Positions 13,001-22,900 of a stretch of DNA of 27,094 nucleotides are shown here, piece after piece. Every line of letters starts with the position of its first letter. Position 1 is the stretch's first letter. The DNA is from Nymphaea colorata. Its lineage: Eukaryota; Streptophyta; Magnoliopsida; Nymphaeales; Nymphaeaceae. The notes under the pieces were generated by a model. It made no database searches and was not told the origin of the DNA. It worked only from the letters and a program-made list of their open reading frames with translations. The position numbers and the translations under genes were made by a program. The stretch spans positions 1 to 27,094 of the forward strand of contig NW_022204721.1 of NCBI RefSeq assembly GCF_008831285.2. The letters run 5' to 3'.

Positions 13001-14708
13001 TGGGATTGATACTCCTCGATGGCTGATTTTATGCGGGGTCTGAAGAAAAGGCCGTTGAATTTGGAGAAGATTCGGAACATCTCGTTGGCGTTGGATGATC
13101 CGCCCAGCTTCTCTCTCAGTTTCTTGGTGATGTAACTCTCAGCCACGTCGATTTGGGCATTGAACAGTTTTCAGCTTGGAGAAGAGCCTCTTCTCCTTCT
13201 TTGGAAGTGTCAAGAACGTTGATTCCTTTGAAGTGGTTATATCCCTCTTCGATGCTGGCAGTGGAGAGGAAATCCTTTTCATTGGACTTGCTGATGATAT
13301 CCTCGATGACTGTCTTGAGTTTGAAGTAGAGTTATCTAATGCGGAAGAGCTGTTCGAGGCGTCCTTTGAGCGGATTGTAGTGGTAGACTGTTTTGATTTG
13401 CGAGGTGGTGTTGCTGATGATCTTGCTGAGACTGCTGGTCGTTGACTTCTTGCTCATGAACGCACTCATGCTCTCCTCGAACTTCTTGAACACTTCCTCG
13501 GCCTTCTCGAACCAGGACTTGAAAGCTGCAAAGGAACTGAACATCAGGTTCTCTTCGTTGAGGATCTTGTTCATTTGGTTGGCAATATCCTTGCTCAGGA
13601 CTTCGATCAGTTGGTACACTCTCTTGATGTCGTATCCCTCCTTGGCGTTGCTGAGCTTTTTGAGGTGGGCAAGGATGGGGACGAGGATGGTGCTCAGCTA
13701 ATCAATGGATTGGGAGGTCATGAGTTCTTGGAACTTGATTTCCTTGAAGAATCCATTGATGTCAGTGGCTTTTTCGGCCATTTTCTTGAGAGAGGCAATG
13801 ATGGAGTCATAGGCGGTGGTGAGATGGAATTTGTTCTTCTTCCTGAGGATGTTGATGTAGAACTTAACGCCTTCTGAGTCGATTTGGCTCTCAACGTCTC
13901 TCAAGGAAGCCAGGTAGGTGCTCCAGTAGATTTGCTCCTGGAGGGATGTAGAGTTGATGAGATCAATTGATGCTTGACCAAGCTGTCGATATCTCTGTTC
14001 CATTTCATCACGTCCTCTCCCATGCTTGTGATCTCTTCCGCAGAGAGCAGCTCAGGCTCATTCAGGTATTTCTCTGTTTGCTTCTTGGCTACAATCTCTT
14101 TCACGATCGGTTTGATCTCCAGGCGTACCTAAGGAACGGTCACCATCTATTGGCACTGTGCGATGCTGAAATTGAGCTAAATTGTGAAGGGTTTACCTCG
14201 CTGACCTTTCTCATGATGTTGTTGAAAGTGTTCTTATCCGAGGTGGATTTTTTTTAGAACTAATTCTTGTAGAGTCCGAGAAGAGGCATCATCAATTTGT
14301 TGATGTAGTGGAAGGAGATGTTGAGGGGGTCGGATTCGTTGGAGAAGTCGAGGTTGACGATCTTAGTGGCTCTTGGATTACCTGAAGCATTTCTGCGATT
14401 TTGAAGGGCGTCACATCCTTGTAGATGTTGAAATTGTTCTTCTTGATGAGCAGGATGTTGGTGGTGGCCAGCATCTCAGGAGTCCACTCCGATTCCACCC
14501 TCACTTCTTCTTCCTTGGTCTTTTGGAGGATCACGAAGCGGAGGGCGTAATCGCTGGCAAAGGAGGCAATGAGATCGCTGTTGCGTTCCCTTGCGAGTTG
14601 CGAGAGCAGTTTGTCCTGCTCTAGCTGCAGCATCATCCAGAAACTGCTGAGGTATCTTTCAAAGGTGGCAAGATCTTGCTTGCTGACTGTGGTAAGGCCT
14701 TCGTCCAT
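1046..14708 (-). CDS. DYNC1H1-like (DYH1): Cytoplasmic dynein 1 heavy chain
   Basis: This is the minus-end-directed microtubule motor subunit, about 4544 aa after removing two 20-nt introns and allowing one base at each of 12 frame breaks; the human protein is 4646 aa. The start chosen is ATG 14706-14708 ([11 protein letters not shown]); the stop is TGA 1046-1048. The order is tail (14.7-10.5 kb), linker with [12 protein letters not shown] and VGDDDLL near 10.3-10.0 kb, then AAA1 P-loop GPAGTGKTE (9150-9177), AAA2 GPSGCGKS (8253-8283), AAA3 GPPGSGKT (7101-7131) and AAA4 GASGVGKTT (6075-6120). The stalk and microtubule-binding domain follow (5.36-4.44 kb), then AAA5, AAA6 and the C-terminal domain. 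[23 protein letters not shown] and AIGSAEGF are typical of dynein 1 rather than axonemal chains. Apparent breaks lie near 13966, 13168, 12310, 11749, 10550, 10209, 9884, 6340, 5360, 4616, 4236 and 4132; 9.85-6.35 kb and 4.1-1.05 kb are clean. Confidence 0.95.
14177..14196 (-). other. 20-nt intron 2 of the dynein gene
   Basis: The coding strand reads GTAAACCCTTCACAATTTAG, following the codons for Val-Ser-Glu and preceding Leu-Asn-Phe-Ser. Its removal moves the frame to the one that encodes the next stretch of tail, ending in [15 protein letters not shown]. Confidence 0.85.
14362..14381 (-). other. 20-nt intron 1 of the dynein gene
   Basis: The coding strand reads GTAATCCAAGAGCCACTAAG, after the Met-Leu-Gln codons and before Ile-Val-Asn-Leu-Asp-Phe. 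Unspliced, the frame runs into a Ser/Thr/Pro-rich shadow; spliced, it continues into normal tail sequence. Both dynein introns lie within the first 550 bases of a 13.7-kb gene, a strong 5' bias. Confidence 0.88.
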
Positions 14709-14789
14709 ATAAAATATGATGATTTGAAAACGTGTTCCACAAGATATCAATTCTGATACTTTAAATTAGAGATCAGAGGGCCATCGAAA
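14709..14789 (-). promoter_or_regulatory. Short spacer upstream of the dynein gene
   Basis: This 81-bp AT-rich spacer must hold both the 3' end of the preceding minus-strand gene (TGA 14790-14792) and any promoter for dynein. The frame upstream of the dynein ATG stays open through part of it, but there is no better in-frame ATG. I see no defined motif beyond A/T-rich tracts. Confidence 0.4.
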
Positions 14790-15675
14790 TCAGAGGTTGG
14801 AGCATTACCTTGCCGCTTTGGTCGATTTTGAAGGAGTGAGAAAGTGGGAAACCACTTATATGTACTTTTTACGCGTCTCACTGCTCTCAGATGGGCGCGC
14901 ATTTTGGTTCAATTAATGACGAGCGTCGTTGATGGCCTTTGTCCCCTTGCTTGGAGTGGTTAGGAGATGTTTGTGGGATCTTTGCGGGGTTATTTGCGGA
15001 GACGGCAGAATGGAATGCACCGTCCTTACGTTTTTCATGGATCCATTTCGTTTGATATGATGCTATTTGTGAGGAGTTGATAAGGCATTTGGATTGCTGC
15101 TTTCGTTAATGGTGGGATTAGGGGGTTTAAAAGTATCCAAAGGGCCTTCTTCGTTCTCCTTTGCTATCTCTGACTCCGGTTAGTCTTATATGAGCCTTAT
15201 TTCTTCTTCTCTGTGAGAATCAGGAAGCATATTGGCACAAGTATTTCCGATTCCGAAGGTATAGAAGGAACTTGATTCATCTTTCTACCTATCGTTTGCG
15301 TCTTCATATCTTTAGCTATTTTCCTTATCCTTTGGCCGGCTCTTGCTTGAAATGATGGATATCCTGCCAGCTTTGAACCTGTTTACTTCTCCAAAGATTT
15401 TCTCTTTTTCTTGATTCTTCATCAGATCTTGTTGTTTATACTGTTGGATATTTTTAGAGAGAATCTTCTGGACAGTCTTTTTGCACTAGGAGGAGGGCAT
15501 AATGTGATGATATTGTTTTGTATATGTTCCATTTTCAATCTGGTGTTTTCCTGCAGTAATTTAAGCACCTATCTATTGAGTTTTTTATTCTCTCGTCGTA
15601 CTCTTTGACTATGTCCTGCATGCCGATCAGGTCCTTTGCTTCCTTTTTCAAGTTTTTCTATATAAAGTTCTTCAT
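14790..15675 (-). CDS. Coiled-coil and low-complexity protein, about 295 aa
   Basis: Start ATG 15673-15675 (MKNFIQKNLKKEAKD...), stop TGA 14790-14792. Two apparent -1 breaks on A runs (about 15579-15587 and 15475-15484) interrupt it; with one base at each, the CDS is exactly 296 codons. The first half is a basic coiled coil (LNRQVLKLLQENTRLKMEH, then SKNIQQYKQQDLMKNQEKEK). The second half is disordered, rich in Ser, Pro, Asn and basic residues, for example FKPPNPTINESSNPNALSTP and SPQITPQRSHKHLLTTPSKG, which look like phosphorylation-prone Ser/Thr-Pro sites. There is no recognisable domain and I do not assign a function. It sits 48 bp downstream of the Sfi1-like gene and 81 bp upstream of dynein on the same strand. 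Confidence 0.6.
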
Positions 15676-15723
15676 GCTTGCCTAACGAATAGTTATAATG
15701 CAATCACTAAATTTGGGATAGAT

Positions 15724-17315
15724 TCAATGAAGATCACTGTAGTGTAGACTTGAGTCCTACTATTTGAATTATCTGACCAATTCCTTTCGGAACTTCGCTT
15801 GATTAGTTGCAGCTTCCATTCCAGGAAGATTTTCTTCTTTTTTATCCACTGCTTCTGCAAGTGATAGCGTGTTAAACGATAGTTGAGAGACCATCGTCGG
15901 AGTGGACGGATTGCGTTGATGTATATTATGCAAAATTGGGCCTTTTTGGTAAAGGAAGCTTATTGCTTCAAGGAAAAAAACCTTGAAAGGAGATTGCGTT
16001 GTAGTAGGCATTAGCTTTTTTGATTTTTGATAAAGTCAAATACGATAGCAAAAGTAAATGATGTGAAGAGTTTGGTTAGTCTAAACATCCTTACTTTTTC
16101 TCTTTATTCTGGTTAAATCTCTTAATTCTGTCGAAATACTTTTTCCTCTCCATTTTTTACATAAAGTTGATGATTTTTTCCTCTTTTTCAAGCGATTGGC
16201 ATGTGGCTATCTTGAGTGAATCAATACTTTCCTCTTTAGTTTCATCTAGTAGAAATTGCTTTTGATTTGGTTGTTAATTCTATTGATTTTAAGCATTTCG
16301 AAGTACCTTCTCAGCAAAATTTCCTTATACTTAAGGTCTGCAAATTGTTGAGAATGCTATTCTGATGGCGGATTTCCTTTGATTGCTTTACTTGCTCTCT
16401 CCACGCACATAGGATCTTAAAGAGAAGCGTCCTGCACTTACGCTCTCTAAAGATGCTGGTTATGCATTCGTTGCTTTTCTCATATTCACGCTACGAGGCC
16501 AAATACTAAAGACTGTCCTTCCATATAGAGAAATGGAGGTTTAAACTGTATATTTTTCTAAATTTATCAGCGATTGACTCGTGGTATGCTTGTTTCATAG
16601 ATTGAAAGCATAAACTCAGTATTCTTTTACTTCTATATTGGCGGTACTGTTTAGATGATCGGTTGAAGCCTTGATTGATCTTATTATCTTGATGAAATGG
16701 TGAGTTTTCATCATATGTTCCACTTTGCCATCTTTAAATTGATGAGGAGGCTTTAAATGCCTTTACCTTCAGAATGTTCGCATGGATTGAGTTAGAAGAT
16801 ATCTGTTATGTCACATTTGAAAGCCGATTCAAAGGCTTCGTTCCTTGTTTTACTTTAATAGTAATATTAGCTATTTGAATGACTAAGCCAACCGCACTTG
16901 ATTTAAAATTTTACTTGATTTTTATAGCAGAATCACCTCCAGCCATTACTTGAATATCTTTTGCATCTTATTGCTTTCGACAAGCTTTGTATGGTTTATC
17001 TCCTATTTTTCTCCACTTTTTTACTTCTACATTGTTTCTCATGATATTAAACACTCTCTTTATCCTCTGCTGTCCAACCCTCTCAGCTTTTGACTAATTG
17101 ACACCATCGACAAGCTTATTAAAATAAAATGCCAATTGCAAGCTATTATCTTTTTCCTATTTGATAGCTTTTAGTGTTTTGGCATAGACGGACATGATAT
17201 GAAAGTGGACAGCCTTGCAATAATCTTCATATTACTTCAATTCCTCCTCAATTTACTATGTGATTTCGATATGCTTTATAGGGATTGTTAGGATGTTGGA
17301 GTGAAGCAGCATCAT
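15724..17315 (-). CDS. Sfi1-like helical repeat protein, putative centrin binder (tentative)
   Basis: Start ATG 17313-17315 (MMLLHSNILTIP...), stop TGA 15724-15726, about 531 aa once four apparent -1 breaks are allowed (about 16338-16346, 16258-16266, 16092-16101, 16014-16022; then exactly 532 codons). Bases 17315-16345 form one open frame using TAA/TAG as Gln. Repeated short helices with spaced aromatic, Leu and basic residues appear, such as FNIMRNNVEVKKWRKI, LHFSIWKDSLQYLASQ, LLFKILCAWREQVKQSK, ILLRRYFEMLKINRI and KKYFDRIKRFNQNK. This pattern is like the Sfi1 repeats that bind centrin along contractile or basal-body fibres, a family expanded in ciliates. The C-terminus (residues from about 435) is Ser/Thr/Asn-rich and not repeat-like. 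The last 95 codons from ATG 16009-16011 could be a separate small gene if the breaks were real stops. Confidence 0.55.
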
Positions 17316-17373
17316 CAGCTCAAACCTATGCCGATTATATATAAATAGTAATGAGATAACATGATATGAATCA

Positions 17374-20084
17374 TCACCGATTCACTGCTTAGAATTGCTT
17401 AACCATATCGTACAGTTGCTCTATTTGCTCCTACTGGCCTTTGATTGTCTAGAGGGATTTGCGATGCTCGCTCTTTAGTTTTTTTACGTTTTTTTCGAGT
17501 TATCTGATGATGTCTTCATTGGCAGCTGCTTCCCTTAGGGTTTTTACCTTTTATCTGTTCATTTGCTCGATCACCAGTTTCTGTTCTTCTATTTCCTTCT
17601 AAAGCTGTGCTTGTCCCTGCCTCATCTGTTCGTTCTGCTGCTGAAGGCGAATCAACTCTTCGGCCTTGGACTTTTGGCTACTTCAATTAAATGGTCTTTT
17701 CTTTTGTTCTCCACTCTGCTTCTCTGCAGTTCTGCCTCAATGGCAGTCTTTTCCTCTATGAGGGTGTTGATGTAAGGCATTTCCGCTTATATCTTTTGGC
17801 ACCTAACCTATAGTTCAGCCTTTAACTCGCTTACCTGTTTTTCCAGTTTCTGCTTCTCTGCCTGCAAAATTCCCACCCGTTTGTCCAGTTTATTGGCCTG
17901 GTCATCTGAGTTCTCGCGTTGGACATTCAAATTGACGTTCTGCCTGACCATATCTGCGTGTTCCTGTCTCAACCTGATGAACTGTTCATTTGCGTTTGCC
18001 AATTTAGCCTTAAGGTCGATGTTTTCCTGTCTGCTCCTCTCCAGCTCTTCTCTTATCTTTTATGCAGTTACTGATCTGCTATTTCCTGCTTGAGTATTTC
18101 CATCTCTTGCTGGTAGTTATCTAGTTGCTGCAGCAACCTTTCGTTCTTCTCTTCCATTTTGGCTAGTTTTTCCTTTGCCTTTCCGAGTTATATCGAGTTG
18201 GATTAGTACACTTTCGATAGTTTTCCTTTTCTGCCATCAGATGCTGGCAGTTCTCCTGCAGTTGGTTGTTATTTGCTCGCATGCGTTCACTCTCCTTTTC
18301 AAACTAGATGTATTTGTCTTCACCTTGTCTTCCACTTTCAGCAGCTCCTCCTTAAACCTCTTCTGCTCTTTGCTTATCCGTTACTTTTATTATGCTGTTT
18401 TGGTGAGAGACTAGGTCAGTTCCTTTATCTTGGCCTGGTAGGATTATTAACTTTGCTCTAGGAGCTGTTAAAGCTAGTCGATCCGTGCTTGTAATGCCTA
18501 TATTTCCTTCTGTTGGTCCTACACTACTTTTTTTCGCTATGCCAGTGCCTTTTCGCGCCTTTCTCCATCTTTGGTCAGCTTGTTGCTGATTCTCTTGAGT
18601 TCTTCTCCTTTCAGTTCTAATTCCATTGTCATGTTGGCTGCTTCCTCTTACAATCTCGAAGCATTTTCCTTCAGTTCCTGATTCTCAGCAGTTATCTTCT
18701 TGACTGTGCTCTACAATCGCATATTTTAGGCAGCAAGAGCTTCAAACTCATCCTGACTGTGTTTATTTTCATCATTTAACTGTTAAATCGTTTCTAGAGG
18801 AATTGGCTTTTTTATTTTTATATTACAAGCTTTTCTTCAAGCTGCTTCATTTGCGATGATCTTTAAGCCATCTGCTGGTCCACCATCTTGAGTCTTGACT
18901 TTACTTCAGACATCTAATTCTATACTCTTTCGAGATTGCTCTGCAGGGTATGGATTTCTGCTTATTTTTCCTCACATCTGCTCTTAAAAAGTGCTATTTT
19001 TTCTTGCTGTCCTAAAGCAGCAATTCTTGTGATTGTATTTTCTGCTGGAGTTCATTTTCCTTTTCTTCTATTTAGGCCATGATGACTATCTTGGCATCCT
19101 ATTGGTATTTTTGCCTCAATTATACTTTTTCCTCCTCTGCACGCAAGATGGTGAAGTTGATTCTTTCCTCATATTGTGCCTTCATGTCGTCCATATCCTT
19201 TACCATCTACTGTATCTTTCCCTCGTGATTTCGTTTCATTTGTGCTAGTTTTTCTTATGTTTCTCTACGCATTCTGTTTATTTTTTCTTCCGCTTCTTTC
19301 TGTCTCTTCATTTCCTTTTCCTCATATTCAAACTTGATGTCCAGCTGTTTCTCCTCCCATTGTCGCTTTCCAGCTTCTACCTGTTTCTACAATTCTAAGA
19401 TTTTGGATCTACGTTCATCGGCAGTCTTCTTGTATTCGGTTAGTTCTTGGTTGTTGCCCTACAAGGTGATAAGTTCTTCTGAGAGTTCTCTCACCTTCTA
19501 GCTGTTCCTCAGTATTATTTCCTGCAGGCTTTGGTTTTCCTCTTTGGCCTTGCGTATTTATAATTTGAATTGTTTGAGAGTCTCTTAACCATCTGCTACA
19601 AGTTCATCCATTTTTCTCTGTGCTTTCCGCTCTTATTCTTCAATGACGTTGCTATAATACTCTCTCAGCCTGTTCATTTCTTAACTTTTGCTGGCGACAC
19701 CTGTTCTAAGGCTTCAATTTTATTCTTCATGGCATTCCTTTCTCTGTTCGTTTCAGGCGTTTCCCTGAGGTTGCTTTCGGCCATGGTGGTCATTTCCATG
19801 GTGGAGTCATTATTGCGTGCGTTTTGGAGATCTCTTGTTCCATTTTTTGGATGGCATCAATTTTGATCTGTATGAGGTTGAGTAATCGTCTCTGTTCTTC
19901 TTCCAGTTCTAGGTTCTCGGCCTATAGCTATTCGTTCCTTTCGATCTGTTCGTTGAGCAAGTGCGAGAGGACTTCTCTGCTGCGTGTTTATCTCTATTGC
20001 GGAGGTTTGAAAGCAAGCATTCAAATTATTATCATCATCATGAAAAGCCTATTCCACATTTTTCTCCATTCTTTTCCGCCTCAT
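17374..20084 (-). CDS. Long coiled-coil protein, about 906 aa
   Basis: Stop TGA 17374-17376; start taken as ATG 20082-20084 (MRRKRMEKNVEQAF...), with ATG 20018-20020 as an alternative. Ten apparent -1 breaks (about 20023, 19973, 19838, 19700, 19000, 18810, 18314, 18213, 18060, 17674) separate stretches of obvious coiled coil; with one base at each the CDS is exactly 907 codons. Representative stretches are LNEQIERNEQLQAENLELEE, QERKAQRKMDEL, ELSEELITLQGNNQELTEYK, NLERVQNQMSEVKSRLKMV and LQAEKQKLEKQVSELKAEL. Gln is very abundant, mostly encoded by TAA/TAG. There is no globular domain, membrane segment or motor motif. It resembles centriolar, golgin or ciliary rootlet-type proteins by composition only. 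It is the first gene of the leftward head-to-tail series and is divergent from the PH-like gene. Confidence 0.65.
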
Positions 20085-20230
20085 TTTCCGTAGCTTATCG
20101 ACGTGGGTGATGACGTCACAAGATGTAATAATTGTTCGATTACTTATCGCAGAATGTCGTATTAAAGACGATCATTTAATTCTCAGATTATAAATAAAGT
20201 GGTATGGCCTAGGTAGGAAGCGCCCGCAAG
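20085..20230. promoter_or_regulatory. Divergent intergenic region with TGACGTCA palindrome
   Basis: This 146-bp region separates the leftward coiled-coil gene from the rightward PH-like gene and so should hold both promoters. It contains the perfect palindrome TGACGTCA at 20111-20118, the same sequence as the CRE/ATF bZIP site of animals and fungi, and an AT-rich stretch (attataaataaag) near 20190. Function in a ciliate is not established; the motif could be chance. Confidence 0.45.
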
Positions 20231-20833
20231 ATGACTCTGCGTTCCCCCGAGAAGCACATCTTCAGTTGCGAGGCCTATCGTCTCCAGGACGATGACTGGG
20301 TGCGGCTTTAGAGGTTCCAAATCGATGATGGTTTCGACGGAAAAAGGGCCAAGGAAGTCTCCAAGGTGAAGGTCAAGGGCATCAAGGGCCACCGGGATAC
20401 CTACCAGATCAAAATCACCCTCACTGGCAAGGACGTCTTCTTCTCCACCACCCAGGAATTGCAGCTCCAATGGCTCACCCACGTCATCAACTTAAAGATC
20501 AGCGAAGAGCCAAGGGAACCAGCCCGCACCGAACCATAGGCCAATGTTTGCTGTGGAACCGTATACAAGAAGTGTTTCCTAGGAGAATGGGAGAAGTGTT
20601 TTGTGATGATCTCCCGGGACGGTTTGACTGTCTGCAGGTAGGAGTAGGGCAAGCCTGAGCTGAGGATCGAGGGAGTGAAGGAGATCTGGACTCGCTTTTA
20701 GATGATCGACAGGGATAGCAGCTCATACTTCGTGTTCAAATTGCGAAGTTTCTTCAAATACGAGTTCGGAGTGCCGGTGGACATGATCGACAAGTGGACC
20801 AAGGCTTTCTACTCCCTCATCTCCTTCGACTGA
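20231..20833 (+). CDS. Small protein with two PH-like domains, 200 aa
   Basis: ATG 20231-20233 to TGA 20831-20833, 201 codons, no intron and no frame break, with five in-frame TAG codons read as Gln. The N-terminal half (about residues 5-95) has a beta-rich layout ending in TTQELQLQWLTHVINLKI, typical of the C-terminal helix of a pleckstrin-homology fold. The second half (about 105-200) has VYKKCFLGEWEKCFVMISRD, the usual first strands of a PH domain, and ends with MIDKWTKAFYSLISFD, the closing helix. PH domains bind phosphoinositides or proteins, so a membrane adaptor role is plausible; the ligand is unknown. It is convergent with the transporter gene, 69 bp apart. Confidence 0.75.
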
Positions 20834-20902
20834 CCCCTTCATCTCTATCATCATATTATTTTCTATAATACCCTATGTATAGTATTTAACCGTTATGATC
20901 AT

Positions 20903-22171
20903 TCATTCCTAGGGCGAGCGTTCCTCCACAATCTCATCGTGCTTGGCTGTGAGGACCATCTACTGCATTTGATTCGAGGAGAAGAGGGCGGTGACGGCGA
21001 GGATGATGAGGACGATGAGGTAGGCCACGTTGTTGATTTGGTTGGAGACGAGGATCATGTAGATTTGGAAGAGGATGAAGGCTAGCGTGTGCACCTGCTT
21101 TACGATCGCAAATGTCTCTATCTTTCCCTCGAAGACCTTTGCGCAGCATACGAATATCCAGCCCTAAAGGAAGTATACGCAGACTCCCCAGAGGAATCCT
21201 AAAATGCACGGATATGCCAACGTCTCAAGGACCAGGTAGTTGCTGAGGAGGGTGAGGAGGAGGGTGAGAGTGATGAACATGAACCCCATGACTCCGAGCT
21301 GCGGAGGAGTTATCTTGTCACTGAGGTAGCCGCTGAAGTAGCCGCCAAGCATCGCGCCCACTCCGTTGATCATCAGCATGATCCCCACGTTTAGCGACGA
21401 CCTTATGGGCTCCGGAATGAGATGGCTGAAATAGGATGCGACAAAACCGAGCATAAGTCCATCCAGGATCATCGCAGCCAGCAGGTATCTCATCTTCGGG
21501 AAGAAACTAACGACTTTCTTCATGTTTTTCCACAATTGCCGACAAGTTATCGCTTCCCTGTCCTCCTCCTCCTCGCTTTAGGATTCTCCCAACGGATCGA
21601 GGAAAAAAGTGCAAAGAAGGAAGGCGAGCAGGCCCAGAGAGGTAAGGATGAGGAAATAAATCTCGTTTCCGAAAAGGCCGAGTCCGAATGTGATGATGAC
21701 TGCTCCAACCAGCGAAGAAGTGTATACCAGTCCATTCTGTATGCCCAGGTAATACCCCTAGTGGTCTTTTTGAATGTTATTCATCTTGAACAGCCTCATC
21801 ATGTATCCGCCCTGGCTGACCCAGAGGACACTGGCTCCGAATCCTCCAATCCCTGCGCCTAATATTGATGCCAGTAAACCGAGGAAATGGTTGAACTGCA
21901 GCAGGTAGAGGGCGTAGTTGACCGAGTAGCAAATGGCGGCGATTTGGAACTGTCTTTTGTAGTTTTTGATGGAGGGCGCGCGGGTGAGTCCGAGGAGGTA
22001 GACCACGTAGTTGAGGATCAGCGACAGCTCGCCCTCGAAGGGGTAGAGCTGTGCCGAGTGCTCGGTGATGTAGGTGACTATATGCGAGAAACTGGAGTAG
22101 GTCGTGACCAGCATCAGGAAGAAAACTCCAAGAACGACGCTCTCCCTCAGTGTATTCCCCTCACTCTCCAT
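20903..22171 (-). CDS. UNC-93-like transporter of the major facilitator superfamily
   Basis: ATG 22169-22171 (MESEGNTLRESVV...) to TGA 20903-20905, 422 aa, no intron or frame break; internal TAG/TAA are Gln. About ten to twelve hydrophobic segments are visible in two halves: VVLGVFFLMLVTTYSSFSHI, SLILNYVVYLLGL and FLGLLASILGAGIGG in the first, MILDGLMLGFVASYF, GIMLMINGVGAMLGGYFSGY and VMGFMFITLTLLLTLLSNYL in the second. A charged cytoplasmic loop (ESQSEEEEDREAI) lies between the halves. The segment GASVLWVSQGGYMMRLFK, followed by DHQGYYLGIQNGL, matches the conserved region of UNC-93 and related proteins. GYFSGYLSDKITPPQ is the classic MFS loop (G-x-x-SDK/R). Substrate unknown; UNC-93 proteins include channel regulators and transport-like proteins. 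It is transcribed away from the small coiled-coil gene. Confidence 0.8.
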
Positions 22172-22387
22172 TCAGTTAATTAAAGCACATACTGACAGCA
22201 TAGTCACATACTGACCCCATACTGACATCACGCCCCCCACCATTATACTCCTGGATTGCGTGTGAATTGTCAGGTAAGTTGACCGCCAAGGTGCGATTGA
22301 AATTTATCAATCGGATAGTATTCTTAAAAACGCGCGTAGACTGTATCACACACAATCCCGATCACGCATTCCCCGATTAAATTTGAA
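22172..22387. promoter_or_regulatory. Divergent promoter region with three CATACTGAC repeats
   Basis: This 216-bp region lies between the divergent transporter and small coiled-coil genes. The 9-mer CATACTGAC occurs at 22188-22196, 22207-22215 and 22218-22226 in the same orientation, spaced 19 and 11 bp apart, next to the transporter start. A C-run (cgcccccc) follows. The repeats could be binding sites for a regulator; this is inference from repetition alone. Confidence 0.45.
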
Positions 22388-22807
22388 ATGGAAAACGATG
22401 AAAATTCGATGTTCAACCTCCTCTCTGAAAAGATCAACGCGCTCGAAGTCAAAGAGGAAGCCGTCAACCGCCTCAGTCTCGAACTCATGGCCGCCACTGA
22501 AAGGTAAAACCACCTTAGAGACCAGCTTTAGGCCCTCCAAAAGAGGTACAGCAAGTTTAAACCCCTCTAGGATGAGATGCAGAAAGAGGGAAGCATCTTC
22601 GAAGCCATGCTGCAGAAACTGGTCGAGCGCGAAGACAAGTTGGCCCACTTCACCGCCAGGCACAACCACCTCGAAAAGGAAAATGAGCTGCTGAAGCGGA
22701 AGGTCCAGGAGCTCAGCATCAAGATCGAGTCCAACGTCTATGCAGAGCTCAACGAATCCGACGAGAAGATCATGGAGAAGAAGGACAGGGAGAAGTCCTT
22801 TTCCTGA
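22388..22807 (+). CDS. Small coiled-coil protein, 139 aa
   Basis: ATG 22388-22390 (MENDENSMFNLLSEK...) to TGA 22805-22807, 140 codons with no break. Internal TAA/TAG (about codons 40, 48 and 59) are Gln. The sequence is a single charged coiled coil with heptad-spaced Leu, Ile and Met (LLSEKINALEVKEEAV, LQKLVEREDKLAHFTARH, LEKENELLKRKVQELSIKI) and a Lys/Glu-rich tail. No family recognised. It is followed on the same strand, after 93 bp, by the threonine aldolase gene. Confidence 0.75.
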
Positions 22808-22900
22808 GGATCCTGAACGTGATTCCCTCACCCTTTTTATTCGAATTCACCTAGCCTCACCTGCCTGCGGCCTACCGTGGATGATATTATATCTTACCGC

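Noticed and set aside
13938-13982. A 41-nt GT-AG intron that would also restore the dynein frame near 13.96 kb
   Set aside because: It would be twice the length of every other intron and remove tail sequence (KHQ...STSLQ) that aligns with the dynein 1 pattern; a one-base break fits better.
1400-14624. Many plus-strand ORFs of 60-200 codons opposite the dynein gene
   Set aside because: They are antisense shadows of conserved dynein frames, have no recognisable domains and are explained by codon bias on the other strand.
14709-14750. N-terminal extension of dynein upstream of ATG 14706-14708
   Set aside because: The frame is open but lacks an ATG, is hydrophobic and AT-rich, and overlaps the short intergenic spacer.
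19683-19703. GTGTCGCC...TTAAG as an intron in the long coiled-coil gene
   Set aside because: It is 21 nt, begins GTGT rather than GTAA, and its removal puts TGA in frame.
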